Part shown: piece by piece, positions 6,002 through 14,151 of the stretch
How the letters are laid out: each line of letters starts with the position of its first letter
How positions within the stretch are numbered: position 1 is the stretch's first letter
Assembly (NCBI GenBank): GCA_023415605.1
Contig: JAEZKB010000049.1
Coordinates: forward strand, 1 to 17,735
From: Pseudomonadota bacterium
GTDB taxonomy: Bacteria > Pseudomonadota > Alphaproteobacteria > Rhizobiales > Devosiaceae
Direction: 5' to 3'
DNA length: 17,735 bases
Translations under genes and position numbers: made by a program
The notes under the pieces: generated by a model
Told to the model about the DNA's origin: nothing
Databases searched by the model: none
The model's input: the letters and a program-made list of their open reading frames with translations, nothing else

Positions 6002-6232
6002 ATGGCCATGCACCCCTCCACCAAGCCCTACGTCAAACTGGCCTACACCCTGATCATCATCGGCATGGGCATCTTCGCCCTCGAGCGGATGGGGCTCTCG
6101 CAGATGTCCGGCCCCGGTCAGACGCGGATGCATCTCGATGGCACGCTGCTCAGCGTTATGGTGATCGCGCCGGTGGTGCTGGTCGTCGCAGGCTGTCTGA
6201 TTTTCATGATCGGCAAGATGCGGCGGCTATAG
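6002..6232 (+). CDS. small two-TM membrane protein
   Basis: The 76-residue protein starts at ATG 6002; an in-frame ATG at 6008 is the alternative. Neither has a good Shine-Dalgarno, so the start is uncertain by two codons. Two membrane helices are predicted: residues 12-28 (KLAYTLIIIGMGIFALE) and 49-70 (LLSVMVIAPVVLVVAGCLIF). They are joined by a polar loop SQMSGPGQTRMHLDG (33-47), and the C-terminus is basic (GKMRRL). The loop's regularity suggests a conserved small protein, but I know no function. It is transcribed after the terminator at 5941, so it probably has its own promoter in the 98-base gap. Confidence 0.66.
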   Translation: MAMHPSTKPYVKLAYTLIIIGMGIFALERMGLSQMSGPGQTRMHLDGTLLSVMVIAPVVLVVAGCLIFMIGKMRRL

Positions 6233-6288
6233 GCGCGTTGCGAGCTCTACACGAGCGACCGCCCGCCAAGAACCCCGCACACACGCGC

Positions 6289-6729
6289 TCACTCCACCCG
6301 GAGCCGCTCCACATCGATGCCCTTGGCCTCAAGCGGTTCGCGCGCGCGCCGGCCGAGAAATTCGTTGATGCCGTAGAGCGCCATCGCGCCCACGAGGATG
6401 GCAATGCCGAAGCCCCGCATGCCGTCTTCAGTGGCCACGATTACCGCCGCCAGCAACGCCGCGATGGTACCACCAAAGAGCAAATAGGTGCGACGCTCGG
6501 CCTGGATGCGCAGATTTCGTGCGCCCGACAGGAGCAGGTCGCGCAGTTCGGTGTCCGACATGGCGGAGAGTTCGGGGTTCTTCCGCTCGCGCCGAATGGT
6601 CTCGATATAGGCCTCAACTCGCCGCGCGGTGACGGCCTCGCGCTCGGCATCTCGTCTGTTGCGGAGGAAGTAAGCGACAATGCCGCCGATGATCAGCAAG
6701 GCGGCGAGGATCTCAACCAGAATAAACAT
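6289..6729 (-). CDS. three-TM membrane protein with charged helix, unknown function
   Basis: The 146-residue protein starts at ATG 6729, with AAAGG about 9 bases upstream. A GTG at 6738 is in frame but directly abuts that motif, so it is less likely. There is one N-terminal membrane helix (2-22). A highly charged helical segment follows (23-80, Arg/Glu-rich, with MSDTELRDLLLSGARNLRIQ), then two further helices (82-101 and 106-124) and a basic C-terminus. The charged segment is probably cytoplasmic. I do not recognise the family. Its stop is 57 bases from the convergent gene ending at 6232, and it runs divergently from the DUF2177 gene. Confidence 0.72.
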   Translation of the reverse strand: MFILVEILAALLIIGGIVAYFLRNRRDAEREAVTARRVEAYIETIRRERKNPELSAMSDTELRDLLLSGARNLRIQAERRTYLLFGGTIAALLAAVIVATEDGMRGFGIAILVGAMALYGINEFLGRRAREPLEAKGIDVERLRVE

Positions 6730-6895
6730 CGCGTGCACCCTTTCGTGTCGGCGACAGACTTGCCCCGCTCACACAAATGTCCCCTATGATCCCTCTGTTC
6801 AAGGGTGGGACCAACGCGTTGAAAACTTTATGCGTCCAGCGGCCGTTGCTGCGGCATCGTCGGGGATCGGCCCCGCGTCGATGGAGCTTGCCCGC

Positions 6896-7288
6896 ATGAA
6901 CTACGTGATCCTCTACGTCGCTTCCGCAGTCGTCTTCTTCGCCGCTGATTTTGTCTGGCTTTCGACCATGGCGGAACGGCTGTACCGGCCGGCACTCGGC
7001 GACATGATGCTCGACAAGCCGAACCTGGTGGTCGCCGGCGGCTTCTACCTCGTCTATCTCATCGGTCTGCTGCTGCTCGTCACGGCGCCCGCCAATGGCG
7101 ACGTCGGCAAGGCCCTGTGGATGGGGGCGGTGTTTGGCTTTGTCGCCTACGGCACCTACGACCTCACTAATCTCTCCACCCTGCGCGGCTTCACCGTGCA
7201 ACTCGTCGCCATCGACATGGCCTGGGGCACGGTGCTGACGGCCGTCAGTGCTGCTGCTGCCGTCTGGATCGCAGGGTTCTTTGCTTGA
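6896..7288 (+). CDS. DUF2177 family membrane protein
   Basis: The 130-residue protein starts at ATG 6896, with GGAG 9 bases upstream; an in-frame ATG at 6881 is possible but lacks this. It has four membrane helices (about 3-21, 45-64, 72-90 and 102-127). It also shows the family hallmarks FFAADFVWLS (14-23), ALWMGAVFGFVAYGTYDLTN (73-92), STLRGF (94-99) and IDMAWGTVL (106-114). Length is normal for DUF2177. These are inner-membrane proteins of unknown function. The stop overlaps the next start by one base (TGATG), so the downstream small membrane protein is probably co-translated. Confidence 0.88.
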   Translation: MNYVILYVASAVVFFAADFVWLSTMAERLYRPALGDMMLDKPNLVVAGGFYLVYLIGLLLLVTAPANGDVGKALWMGAVFGFVAYGTYDLTNLSTLRGFTVQLVAIDMAWGTVLTAVSAAAAVWIAGFFA

Positions 7289-7509
7289 TGCTGTGGGGCC
7301 GGCGTTTCCTGATCTTCGGCATACTGATGACGCTGATCTCGGCAACGCCGGCGCTGCTCACCATGCTGTTCCCGCTGCTCGGCGATGGCTTCTTCGGTAC
7401 CGTTGCGATCATGCTCACCCTGACGGTGGCGCCGTTCGGCGTCATCCTTGCTAGTGTTGGGGCGCTTCTTCTGCTCGTTGCGTTTGTGCGGCGACGCGGC
7501 CGGCCTTAG
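7288..7509 (+). CDS. small two-TM hypothetical protein coupled to the DUF2177 gene
   Basis: The 73-residue protein starts at ATG 7288, sharing an A with the TGA of the preceding gene. A TTG at 7285 is the only nearby alternative. Two membrane helices span about 8-31 and 36-66, with a basic C-terminus (FVRRRGRP). No separate Shine-Dalgarno is close, consistent with translational coupling. Its last 59 bases overlap the 3' end of the convergent transporter gene (7451-8389), leaving no space for a terminator. No function can be assigned. Coupling suggests it may partner the DUF2177 protein in the membrane. Confidence 0.62.
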   Translation: MLWGRRFLIFGILMTLISATPALLTMLFPLLGDGFFGTVAIMLTLTVAPFGVILASVGALLLLVAFVRRRGRP

Positions 7510-8389
7510 CGAGGTGCCGTTCGCGCATCATGACGGCGATCCCCGCCGCTGCGATGATCAAGGCACCGACGAAACTCACCGTATCAATGAGGTGCTGGAA
7601 GAACACAAAGCTGAGGAGGATGCCCCAAGGCAGCGAGGTGTAGTTGAATGGCTGCATCGTGCTGGCCGGCGCTCGACTCAACGCCACCATCATCAGCCCA
7701 TGCGCGGTGGTTGAGGTGACCATGATGACGCCTACCAGCCACAAATCTTCAAGCGGCATCGGGGACCAGAAGAATACGCCCACGCCCGTCGTCAGCACGA
7801 GACCCACGACACCGACATAGACCATGCTGGTCGCCGTCGAATCCTGGCTAGACACTTTGCGGGTGAGCGCGATGTAGATGGCGTAGGCGCTTGCAGAAAG
7901 GATGGCGTAGAGCACGCCCCAGCTGAGCGGCAGTCCACCGGGCCGCACGATCAACAGCGCGCCTAGAAAGCCGATGGCGACCGCCGAAAAGCGGAACACA
8001 CCGACCTTTTCACCGAGGATCGGGATTGCCACGAGCGTCACCATCAGCGGGTAGACCAGCGTGATTGCCTGAAGCTCGGCCAGGGGCACATCCTTGAGCG
8101 CGGCGGCAAAGAACCAGATATCCACCACCAGCAGCACGCCGCGCAGCACCTGCAGCTTCGGCGACTTCGATTTGAACGCCTGCGACAGTGGCCCCTGACG
8201 CATCACCAGCACCAGCGAGAAAAGGGCAAAGGCCCAGAACCGCATCATGGCCAGCTGGAAGGGCGAATAGTCCTGCACCAAGTATTTCGACACTGCATCC
8301 TGGATGCCAAAGATCAGGATGGCCGCAATGGTAAGGCCGATGCCGAGCGGAACATTGTCGGCGCGTCGGCGGGCTGGTTGGTCGGACAC
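7451..8389 (-). CDS. EamA/DMT-family transporter
   Basis: The 312-residue protein starts at GTG 8389; the next in-frame Met lies at residue 48, inside the second membrane helix, so GTG is needed. It has about ten membrane helices arranged as two EamA repeats. Repeat one runs from about 14 to 148 and ends with the typical GEKVG...FLGALLIVRPGG block; repeat two covers about 155-290. The family (drug/metabolite transporters, RhaT/YdcZ-like) exports amino acids or metabolites across the inner membrane; the substrate cannot be read from sequence. The C-terminal tail (about 291-312) is cytoplasmic and Ala/Arg/Gln-rich. Its 3' end overlaps the convergent small membrane gene by 59 bases. The Shine-Dalgarno is weak. 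Confidence 0.9.
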   Translation of the reverse strand: MSDQPARRRADNVPLGIGLTIAAILIFGIQDAVSKYLVQDYSPFQLAMMRFWAFALFSLVLVMRQGPLSQAFKSKSPKLQVLRGVLLVVDIWFFAAALKDVPLAELQAITLVYPLMVTLVAIPILGEKVGVFRFSAVAIGFLGALLIVRPGGLPLSWGVLYAILSASAYAIYIALTRKVSSQDSTATSMVYVGVVGLVLTTGVGVFFWSPMPLEDLWLVGVIMVTSTTAHGLMMVALSRAPASTMQPFNYTSLPWGILLSFVFFQHLIDTVSFVGALIIAAAGIAVMMRERHLAKAGRVAAQTQRAEEAPQH

Positions 8390-8457
8390 GGAAGAACTTT
8401 CAGGACAATCGACAGTGCCCCGGGCCGGTAGGTTCCGGGGTCATAAGCAAAGAGCTA

Positions 8458-8784
8458 TCAGGCGTTGCTCTTCATCGTGGCGTTCTTGGCGAGGCCGGCG
8501 ATTGCCGTCAACAGCCCGCCTCCGACAAGTCCGGTGACGCCCTGCCCGGCCAAAGCACCGATGTCGAGACCGCCAGTCGTACCGGCTGCCGCCATGGCGC
8601 CCTTAACGAGGCCATCCAGACCCGGGATCATGCTTGCGAGCCAGGTACCCAGCCAACCGCCGATTGCACCCGCAATGGTGTTACCGGTGGTACCCAGACT
8701 GAGTCTTTTGACCAAGGCTCCCAGTACATTTCCCCCGACGCCACCACCGATCAACTGAACAAGAATCGGTATGATTGCTTCCAT
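8458..8784 (-). CDS. small Gly/Ala-rich membrane-associated protein, unknown
   Basis: The 108-residue protein starts at ATG 8784, preceded by a purine-rich GAAGGGG 7 bases upstream. A longer start at 8820 would add a basic leader without support. The sequence is Gly/Ala/Leu-rich with repeated small-residue patterns: IGGGVGGNVLGAL (12-24), AGAIGGWLGTWLA (38-50) and GLVGGGLLTAIAGLA (85-99). This gives two or three short hydrophobic segments that could pack closely in a membrane. I recall similar short alphaproteobacterial proteins annotated only as hypothetical. It precedes the transporter on the same strand with a 68-base gap. Confidence 0.7.
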   Translation of the reverse strand: MEAIIPILVQLIGGGVGGNVLGALVKRLSLGTTGNTIAGAIGGWLGTWLASMIPGLDGLVKGAMAAAGTTGGLDIGALAGQGVTGLVGGGLLTAIAGLAKNATMKSNA

Positions 8785-8963
8785 TCCTCTTCCCCTTCCC
8801 TTCGTTGTGACGAAGCCCAATCGGCTTCCACTCGCCCACTGAGCATAGGGCTGAGTCCAGCACTTTCACAGGTCGGCCTCAGGGTTCTGCCCCGCTAAGC
8901 ATCGTCCACTGGAATGGCCAAGCGAACTTGCCTATCGTCGCGCCCTTCGCCGGAGACCTGCTG

Positions 8964-9983
8964 ATGCGTCTGCTATTGATCCTTGCCCTTTATGCTCTGT
9001 CGCTGTTCCCAGCTGCTGCGCAGGAGGGAGAGACGCGCAAATATTTCGGCAGCTGGCTCGCCGTCTGCCAGGCCGACGGCTACTGCTCGGCAGTCTCCTA
9101 CCTGAATCCGAACCCGGGCGACGGCCGCGTCGCCGATGCCTGGCTGCGCATCGGACGGCATGCACAAGAGATTTACTGGGAGGTTTCCTTCACCCCGATC
9201 AAGGTGATGGCCGACCCGGCAATGCCCTTCACCATCCTCATAGATGGCAAAGGCGAAACGTTCACGGGCGCCCCCGAGATCGCGCCGTATGGAGCCATCA
9301 ACGATTTCTTCCTGCTCGGCCCCAAGGCGCAGTCGGTCATGGATCAGCTGATGCCAGGCGCCGCGGCGGAAATCACCTTTACCGACGAGACCGGCACCAC
9401 TGGCAAAGCCAACTTCTCACTCGATGGCCTCACCGCCGCGCTGATCTGGATCGACGAGACGCAGGGCCGCCTCGGCTCCGAGCGGGTGGCCGAAGCTGCC
9501 CCAGTCGGCCTCGACCCGGCGCTCGAGGCACCACCGGAGCCACCGGTTATCGACCTTCGTACGGCCGAACTCGTGAACCTTCACACGGACAACAACTGCA
9601 GCGTCCGCATCGACGCGGACTCGGCGGACCGCATTTCGAAAGTTGCCCTCGACCAATACCACACGCTCTACGTCGTCCCTTGCGAGGACTTCGCCTACAA
9701 CTTTATCCGCGCGCTTTATCTCGCGACGGACGAAGGTATCTCGGTGCTCAACCTGCCCGAAAGTGACGCCAATGGCGGCGCTCAGGGCAACCTTATCTAT
9801 GGCGGCGGCTGGGACGAAGCGACGGGGGAACTTTCAAGTTCTTACAAGGGCGGTAACGGCAATTGCGGCAGCGCCGGTCGGTGGCTATGGAGTGCCGGCG
9901 AGTTCAAACTGATCGAAATGCGTGCCCGCGAAACCTGCGATGAGAGCAGCGATGAATGGCCGGTGATCGCCGGCGGCAACTGA
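8964..9983 (+). CDS. secreted DUF1176-like protein
   Basis: The 339-residue precursor starts at ATG 8964, with GGAG 7 bases upstream. The longer start at 8928 would bury the signal peptide. Residues 1-20 form the signal peptide (MRLLLILALYALSLFPAAAQ). The N-terminal half carries KYFGSWLAVCQADGYCSAVS (27-46), with paired cysteines 35 and 41. A Pro-rich hinge (about 184-195) leads to the C-terminal half. That half contains LYVVPCEDFAYN (235-246), then SSYKGGNGNCGSAGRWLW (293-309), then an ARETCDESSDEWPVI ending (321-335). This arrangement matches DUF1176 as I know it, a periplasmic family of unknown function. It stands alone, 46 bases before the SDR-uvrC pair. Confidence 0.82.
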   Translation: MRLLLILALYALSLFPAAAQEGETRKYFGSWLAVCQADGYCSAVSYLNPNPGDGRVADAWLRIGRHAQEIYWEVSFTPIKVMADPAMPFTILIDGKGETFTGAPEIAPYGAINDFFLLGPKAQSVMDQLMPGAAAEITFTDETGTTGKANFSLDGLTAALIWIDETQGRLGSERVAEAAPVGLDPALEAPPEPPVIDLRTAELVNLHTDNNCSVRIDADSADRISKVALDQYHTLYVVPCEDFAYNFIRALYLATDEGISVLNLPESDANGGAQGNLIYGGGWDEATGELSSSYKGGNGNCGSAGRWLWSAGEFKLIEMRARETCDESSDEWPVIAGGN

Positions 9984-10028
9984 GGCGATTTGCTTCGCCG
10001 GTCGAAACACCTATCTTGTGATCCAGTC

Positions 10029-10814
10029 ATGGCTGCCAAAGCAAAATCCCCACCGCGCATCGACAGCGTCGCCCTCGTCACTGGGGCCGGCGGTCGCATC
10101 GGTGCGACCATCGCCAAGCGGCTCGCCAGCGCCGGCTACAAGGTCGTCGTTCACTATCGCGCTTCGGCCGACGGCGCTAAGGCCGTGCGGACCGGGATCG
10201 AGCGCGCTGGCGGCCAGGCGGCCCTGGTCAAAGGGGACCTTGCCAACCGCAAGCAGCGAGCCGCCATCATCGAGAAAGCCGCAGCTGCCTTTGGCCCGCT
10301 GACGCTGCTCGTCAACAATGCCTCGACTTTCGAACGCGACGCCGTCACCGATCTCGACGAGGGTCTCTGGGACCAGCACTTCGGCATCCATGTCGAGGCG
10401 CCGGTCTTCCTCGCCCGCGATTTCGCCCGGCAACTGCCGGAGGGAGCGCAGGGCAACATCGTCAACATCATTGACGAGCGCGTGCTGCACCCCGAGCCGA
10501 GTTTCTTCAGCTACACGCTCAGCAAGTCTGCGCTCTGGAGCGCCACCCGCACGCTGGCGCAATCGCTGGCGCCGAATATCCGGGTAAACGCCATCGGCCC
10601 CGGGCCCACACTGCCCCCTCCAGGCGAGACAGACGCCTCCTTCCGCGCCACTCTACAGCGCCTGCCCCTGCAGCGCGCCGCCAATCCCGAGGAGATCGCC
10701 GACGGCCTCCTCTTCATCCTCGCGGCCCCGTCGATGACCGGCCAGATGCTGGCGCTCGACGGCGGCCAACATATCGAGTGGTCCCCGCGCCGGGCCCCGA
10801 CCCCACGCCGATGA
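10029..10814 (+). CDS. SDR-family oxidoreductase of the pteridine reductase/FolM type
   Basis: The 261-residue protein starts at ATG 10029. The RBS is weak, and a TTG at 9990 is the only longer option. It has the Rossmann motif TGAGGRIG (18-25), the NADPH-favouring HYRAS (42-46), NNAS (96-99), and the catalytic pair Tyr162-Lys166 (YTLSK). The Ser normally preceding them is replaced by Asp149 (VNIIDERV), and APNIRVNAIGPGPTL follows (181-195). Asp in place of Ser, with RIG in the glycine loop, is characteristic of pteridine reductase PTR1 and dihydromonapterin reductase FolM. A role in reduced pterin supply is therefore likely but not proven. It acts in the cytoplasm. The stop overlaps the uvrC start (ATGA), giving a coupled pair. 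Confidence 0.86.
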   Translation: MAAKAKSPPRIDSVALVTGAGGRIGATIAKRLASAGYKVVVHYRASADGAKAVRTGIERAGGQAALVKGDLANRKQRAAIIEKAAAAFGPLTLLVNNASTFERDAVTDLDEGLWDQHFGIHVEAPVFLARDFARQLPEGAQGNIVNIIDERVLHPEPSFFSYTLSKSALWSATRTLAQSLAPNIRVNAIGPGPTLPPPGETDASFRATLQRLPLQRAANPEEIADGLLFILAAPSMTGQMLALDGGQHIEWSPRRAPTPRR

Positions 10815-12691
10815 ACGAGCCCAACCAGACCAGCGGGCCGGAGGTCATCAGGGCCTTCGTGCGCACGCTTCCCGCCTCGCCCGGCGTCTATCGCATGATG
10901 GATGAAGCCGGCGAGGTTATCTATGTCGGCAAGGCTCGCAGCCTCAAATCGCGCGTCACCAATTACACGCGCCCCGAAGGCCTGCCGACGCGCATCCAGC
11001 GCATGATCTACGCCACGCGCTCGATGGAATTTGTGCGCACCGAGACCGAGGCCGAGGCCCTACTGCTCGAGGCCAACCTTATCAAGCGTCTGCGTCCGCG
11101 CTTTAACGTATTGCTGCGCGACGACAAGAGCTTCCCCTATATCCTCATCGCCACCGAGCATGAGGCGCCCGAGCTGATGAAGCACCGCGGCACCCGCCGC
11201 AAGCAGGGCCACTATTTTGGGCCCTTCGCTTCGGCGCTGGCGGTGAAGCGCACCATCACCTCCCTGCAGAAGGCCTTCCTGCTCCGCACCTGCTCGGACA
11301 GTTTCTACAAGGCACGCACCCGGCCCTGCATGCTCTACCAGATCAAGCGCTGCTCCGGCCCCTGTACTGGCGAGATCTCATTGACCGACTACGCCGAACT
11401 GGTCGACGAAGCGCGTCAGTTCCTCTCTGGCAAGACCAAGTCCGTGCAGGATCACCTCCAGCGCGACATGAACGCAGCGGCGGAGAACCTCGACTTCGAG
11501 CGCGCCGCGCTGATGCGCGATCGTCTGTCGGCGCTGGCGCTGGTGCAGAGCCAGGGTGACATTGCCGCCAAGACGGTGGAAGAGGCCGACGTCTTCGCCG
11601 TGGCACAGGAGGCCGGGCAGTTCTGCGTCCAGGTCTTCTTCTTCCGCGCCTTCCAGAACTGGGGCAACCACGCCTATCGTCCCAAGGCAGACTCGAGCCT
11701 GACTGAAGCTGAAGTGCTCGAAGCTTTCATCAGCCAGTTCTACGAGGATCGGTCGCCGCCCAAGCTGGTGCTGGTGTCACATGCGCTGGCAGAAACCGAG
11801 TTGATCGAGGAGGCGCTGTCGAGCCGCGCGGGCTTCAAGGTCTCGGTTCAGCAACCCCAGCGCGGCGAGAAGAAGGATCTCGTCGTCTACGCCCACAACA
11901 ATGCTCGCGAAGCTCTGGGGCGTCAGCTCGCCGAGGGGGCCACCCAGCGCACTCTGCTCGAAGGTGTCGCCGAACTCTTTGGCCTGGACGAAGTGCCACA
12001 GCGCATCGAAGTCTACGACAACTCGCACATCTCGGGCACCAATGCCGTGGGAGCGATGATCGTCGCCGGGGAAGAAGGCTTCTCCAAGAAGCACTACCGG
12101 ACCTTCAACATCAAAAGCACCGACATCACGCGAGGGGACGACTTCGGCATGATGCGCGAGGTCCTCACCCGCCGCTTCTCCCGCCTTGCCGCCGAGAGCG
12201 ATATCGAGGCAGAGGACGAGCAAACCGGCATGCCGGATTGGCCCGACGTGGTCTTCATCGATGGTGGTGCAGGCCAGCTCAACGCAGTCCGCGAGGTGAT
12301 CGCCGGCCTAAACCTGCCGCGCGAGGTAACCTTCATCGGCATCGCCAAGGGCGAAGAGCGCGACGCCGGCCGCGAAAAATTCTTCATGGAGGGGAAGGAC
12401 GCGTTCATGCTGCCGCACCGCGATCCGGTTCTCTATTACGTGCAGCGCCTCCGCGACGAAGCGCACCGCTTCGCCATCGGCACCCACCGGGCCAAGCGGC
12501 AGAAGGCCGCGATCACCAATCCGCTCGACGAGATCGAGGGCATCGGCCCGGCGCGCAAGCGCGCTCTGCTGCAGCATTTCGGCTCGGCCAAGGCTGTGGC
12601 CCGCGCCTCTCTCGCCGACCTCGCACAGATCCCCGGCGTGTCGAGCGCCATGGCGCAGCAGATTTACGACCATTTCAATCGCTCCGCCTGA
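10811..12691 (+). CDS. uvrC: excinuclease ABC subunit C
   Basis: The 626-residue protein makes both incisions around UvrB-bound DNA lesions in nucleotide excision repair. The start at ATG 10811 overlaps the SDR stop and gives the usual length. The GIY-YIG nuclease domain occupies about 20-100 (SPGVYRMMDEAGEVIYVGKA at 23-42). Four cysteines (161, 173, 181 and 185) have the spacing of the metal or iron-sulfur cluster site in E. coli UvrC. A UVR domain spans about 210-245 (LDFERAALMRDRL). The RNase H-like nuclease has Asp403 (VYDNSHISG), Asp484 (FIDGGAGQL) and His552 (RDEAHRFAI). Tandem helix-hairpin-helix motifs end the protein (about 570-622). All key residues are present. A bidirectional terminator follows. 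Confidence 0.98.
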   Translation: MNEPNQTSGPEVIRAFVRTLPASPGVYRMMDEAGEVIYVGKARSLKSRVTNYTRPEGLPTRIQRMIYATRSMEFVRTETEAEALLLEANLIKRLRPRFNVLLRDDKSFPYILIATEHEAPELMKHRGTRRKQGHYFGPFASALAVKRTITSLQKAFLLRTCSDSFYKARTRPCMLYQIKRCSGPCTGEISLTDYAELVDEARQFLSGKTKSVQDHLQRDMNAAAENLDFERAALMRDRLSALALVQSQGDIAAKTVEEADVFAVAQEAGQFCVQVFFFRAFQNWGNHAYRPKADSSLTEAEVLEAFISQFYEDRSPPKLVLVSHALAETELIEEALSSRAGFKVSVQQPQRGEKKDLVVYAHNNAREALGRQLAEGATQRTLLEGVAELFGLDEVPQRIEVYDNSHISGTNAVGAMIVAGEEGFSKKHYRTFNIKSTDITRGDDFGMMREVLTRRFSRLAAESDIEAEDEQTGMPDWPDVVFIDGGAGQLNAVREVIAGLNLPREVTFIGIAKGEERDAGREKFFMEGKDAFMLPHRDPVLYYVQRLRDEAHRFAIGTHRAKRQKAAITNPLDEIEGIGPARKRALLQHFGSAKAVARASLADLAQIPGVSSAMAQQIYDHFNRSA

Positions 12692-12705
12692 CGCGCGGAC
12701 AAAAC

Positions 12706-12735
12706 AAAAGGCGCCCAGAGGGCGCCTCGTTTTCG
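12706..12735. terminator. bidirectional terminator between uvrC and the DUF1127 gene
   Basis: AGGCGCCC (12709-12716) pairs with GGGCGCCT (12720-12727) around a 3-base loop. An A-run precedes it (AAAA at 12706-12709) and a T-run follows (TTTT at 12730-12733), so it can end transcription of uvrC on the plus strand and of the convergent DUF1127 gene on the minus strand. Confidence 0.8.
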
Positions 12736-12752
12736 TCGCTGCGGTGGATTGC

Positions 12753-12896
12753 TTACTTAGCGGCGCGCGCGACGGTCTTGATGTCTTCGCGAGTGATGCC
12801 GAGGTCGTTGAGCTGGCGGCCGGTGAGAGCGTTGAGCTCGCGGACGGTGCGCTGGTAGGCGGCAAATTGAGCGATCTTCTGGCGGATAGTGGTCAT
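12753..12896 (-). CDS. DUF1127 (YjiS-like) small protein
   Basis: The 47-residue protein starts at ATG 12896, with AAGGGG 6 bases upstream. It carries the DUF1127 signature: Arg/Gln-rich N-terminus, then VRELNALTGRQLNDLGITRE (18-37) and DI at 38-39. The length is that of the short alphaproteobacterial class. In Agrobacterium and Rhodobacter, proteins of this type bind RNA and modulate small-RNA processing and phosphate or growth-phase gene expression; that is family knowledge, not shown here. A small inverted repeat (12976-12981/12992-12997) lies about 80 bases upstream. It converges on uvrC through a shared terminator. Confidence 0.92.
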   Translation of the reverse strand: MTTIRQKIAQFAAYQRTVRELNALTGRQLNDLGITREDIKTVARAAK

Positions 12897-12975
12897 CTGG
12901 TTCCCCTTCGTTTTGATGCCCTGTATGTAATGTCGACTAGTTCGGTGGAGTAGCCGGAGTCTTGGACAACCACAC

Positions 12976-12997
12976 ATGCGCAGCATGCATAGCGCAT
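12976..12997. promoter_or_regulatory. dyad upstream of the DUF1127 gene, possible operator
   Basis: ATGCGC (12976-12981) and GCGCAT (12992-12997) flank a 10-base centre that itself contains the palindrome GCATGC (12983-12988). The dyad lies between the divergent DUF1127 and DUF3298-like genes. No specific regulator is suggested. Confidence 0.3.
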
Positions 12998-13046
12998 TAA
13001 CTGATGGTTAGTTACCAAGGTGAAGCAGAGGTAAAGGTCGGTGGCG

Positions 13047-13076
13047 TTCAGAGTCCGTTCAAACTGAACTTATTAT
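13047..13076 (+). promoter_or_regulatory. candidate promoter of the DUF3298-like gene
   Basis: TTCAGA (13047-13052) and TATTAT (13071-13076) are separated by 18 bases and lie about 40 bases before the ATG at 13117. The spacer holds a short dyad, GTTCA-AAC-TGAAC (13057-13069), which could be a protein-binding site. Confidence 0.4.
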
Positions 13077-13116
13077 CTGCCGGCACACATCGTTCTTCCC
13101 ATCCCTAGAGTTCAGC

Positions 13117-14151
13117 ATGCTGCTCCGCATTTCCCTCGCCGCGCTTGCGATTGCCGTGGCGTCCCCTGCTCTCGCCGACGCCGCTACCTATTGGGGAAAG
13201 CTCGGTACCACCGACATCGTCATTGAGCTTTCCAAGGAATTCGGCGCTGCCGATGAGGCCACGGTGGGCCGCTACCTCTACGCCAAGAAAGGCATCGACA
13301 TCCCTCTGCATGTCCTCGAGGCCACACCGGAAAAGCTCGTGCTCTATGAAGAATTCCCCTGCACGCCCAAGCTTTGCGAACCGGCCTTCGAGGCTGGTGG
13401 CAGCCTGCCGGAAAAATTGCGCGGCGCGATCTGGACGTTGAGCAGCACCGACGGCCAGAACCTCCGCGGTACCTGGGTCGCCGAAAAGGGCGCTAAACCG
13501 CTGCCGATCGATGTCGGACTGTTCGGCACCCGCCCGTTCGAAACGACCGAAAACATGCAGCCCTACCAACTCACTGGCCTTCCGTTCGAGATTATCGACG
13601 GAGAGGAGGAGCTGACATATCTCAACCATCCGTATGAATACCTGAAGGCCACATCGGTGGACCCTGAATCCGGCGAGGACATCAAATGGGGCGATGTCAC
13701 CTTCCGCTACCTCACCGATCCGCGGGTGACATTCGCTTTCCCGCAGGTGGTGGACCTCAGCACGAGCTCGGTCGAGGATGTGGTGCCTGCCAACCAGCGC
13801 CTGTTTACCCGACGCTATGTGATGGCCAATGCAGGCCTCGACTGCGAGTCCCAGGCGTATTTTGGCATGGGCTGGTCGCCCGGCGCCGACAACTGGCTCG
13901 GCTCCTACGCCGGCTACCCCGATGAGCAGGTCGAGGTGCTCTACCTCTCCCCGACGGTGATGAGCTGGTCCGAGAGCGGCAGCCTCTACTGTGGTGGCGC
14001 CTATCCCGAGAACCACACCTATCTGACCACTATCGACATGAAGACCGGCAAGGACCTCGATCTGAGCAAGATCTTTGCCGACTCCAAAATGGGCGACTAC
14101 CGCTGGGAGCCAGGGCAGAGCCCATCGACCTCGCCATCTCACGCCGGGTGA
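13117..14151 (+). CDS. secreted DUF3298-like protein, N-terminal part of a frameshifted gene
   Basis: As read, this is a 344-residue precursor with a signal peptide (1-20, MLLRISLAALAIAVASPALA). The body begins with a DAATYWGKLGTTDIVIELS strand region and continues to YLTTIDMKTGKDLDLSKIFA (about 303-322). That stretch resembles the segment before the C-terminal region of DUF3298/RsiV-type periplasmic proteins. After Gly333 the frame ends abruptly in QSPSTSPSHAG, which looks like out-of-frame sequence. The homologous continuation is present in another frame from 14115. Restoring one G in the GGG at 14113-14115 would give one protein of 419 residues. Cys-containing segments suggest periplasmic disulfides. 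It may be inactivated, or the base may be a sequencing error. Confidence 0.75.
   Translation: MLLRISLAALAIAVASPALADAATYWGKLGTTDIVIELSKEFGAADEATVGRYLYAKKGIDIPLHVLEATPEKLVLYEEFPCTPKLCEPAFEAGGSLPEKLRGAIWTLSSTDGQNLRGTWVAEKGAKPLPIDVGLFGTRPFETTENMQPYQLTGLPFEIIDGEEELTYLNHPYEYLKATSVDPESGEDIKWGDVTFRYLTDPRVTFAFPQVVDLSTSSVEDVVPANQRLFTRRYVMANAGLDCESQAYFGMGWSPGADNWLGSYAGYPDEQVEVLYLSPTVMSWSESGSLYCGGAYPENHTYLTTIDMKTGKDLDLSKIFADSKMGDYRWEPGQSPSTSPSHAG

Noticed and set aside
8418..8440. CCCCGG/CCGGGG stem after the Gly-rich minus-strand gene
   Set aside because: Only 6 bp with an 11-base loop and no T-run on the minus strand; too weak to call a terminator.
9643..9912. 89-codon plus-strand frame inside the DUF1176-like gene
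   Set aside because: Ser/Thr/Ala-rich shadow of the secreted protein in another frame, with no RBS.
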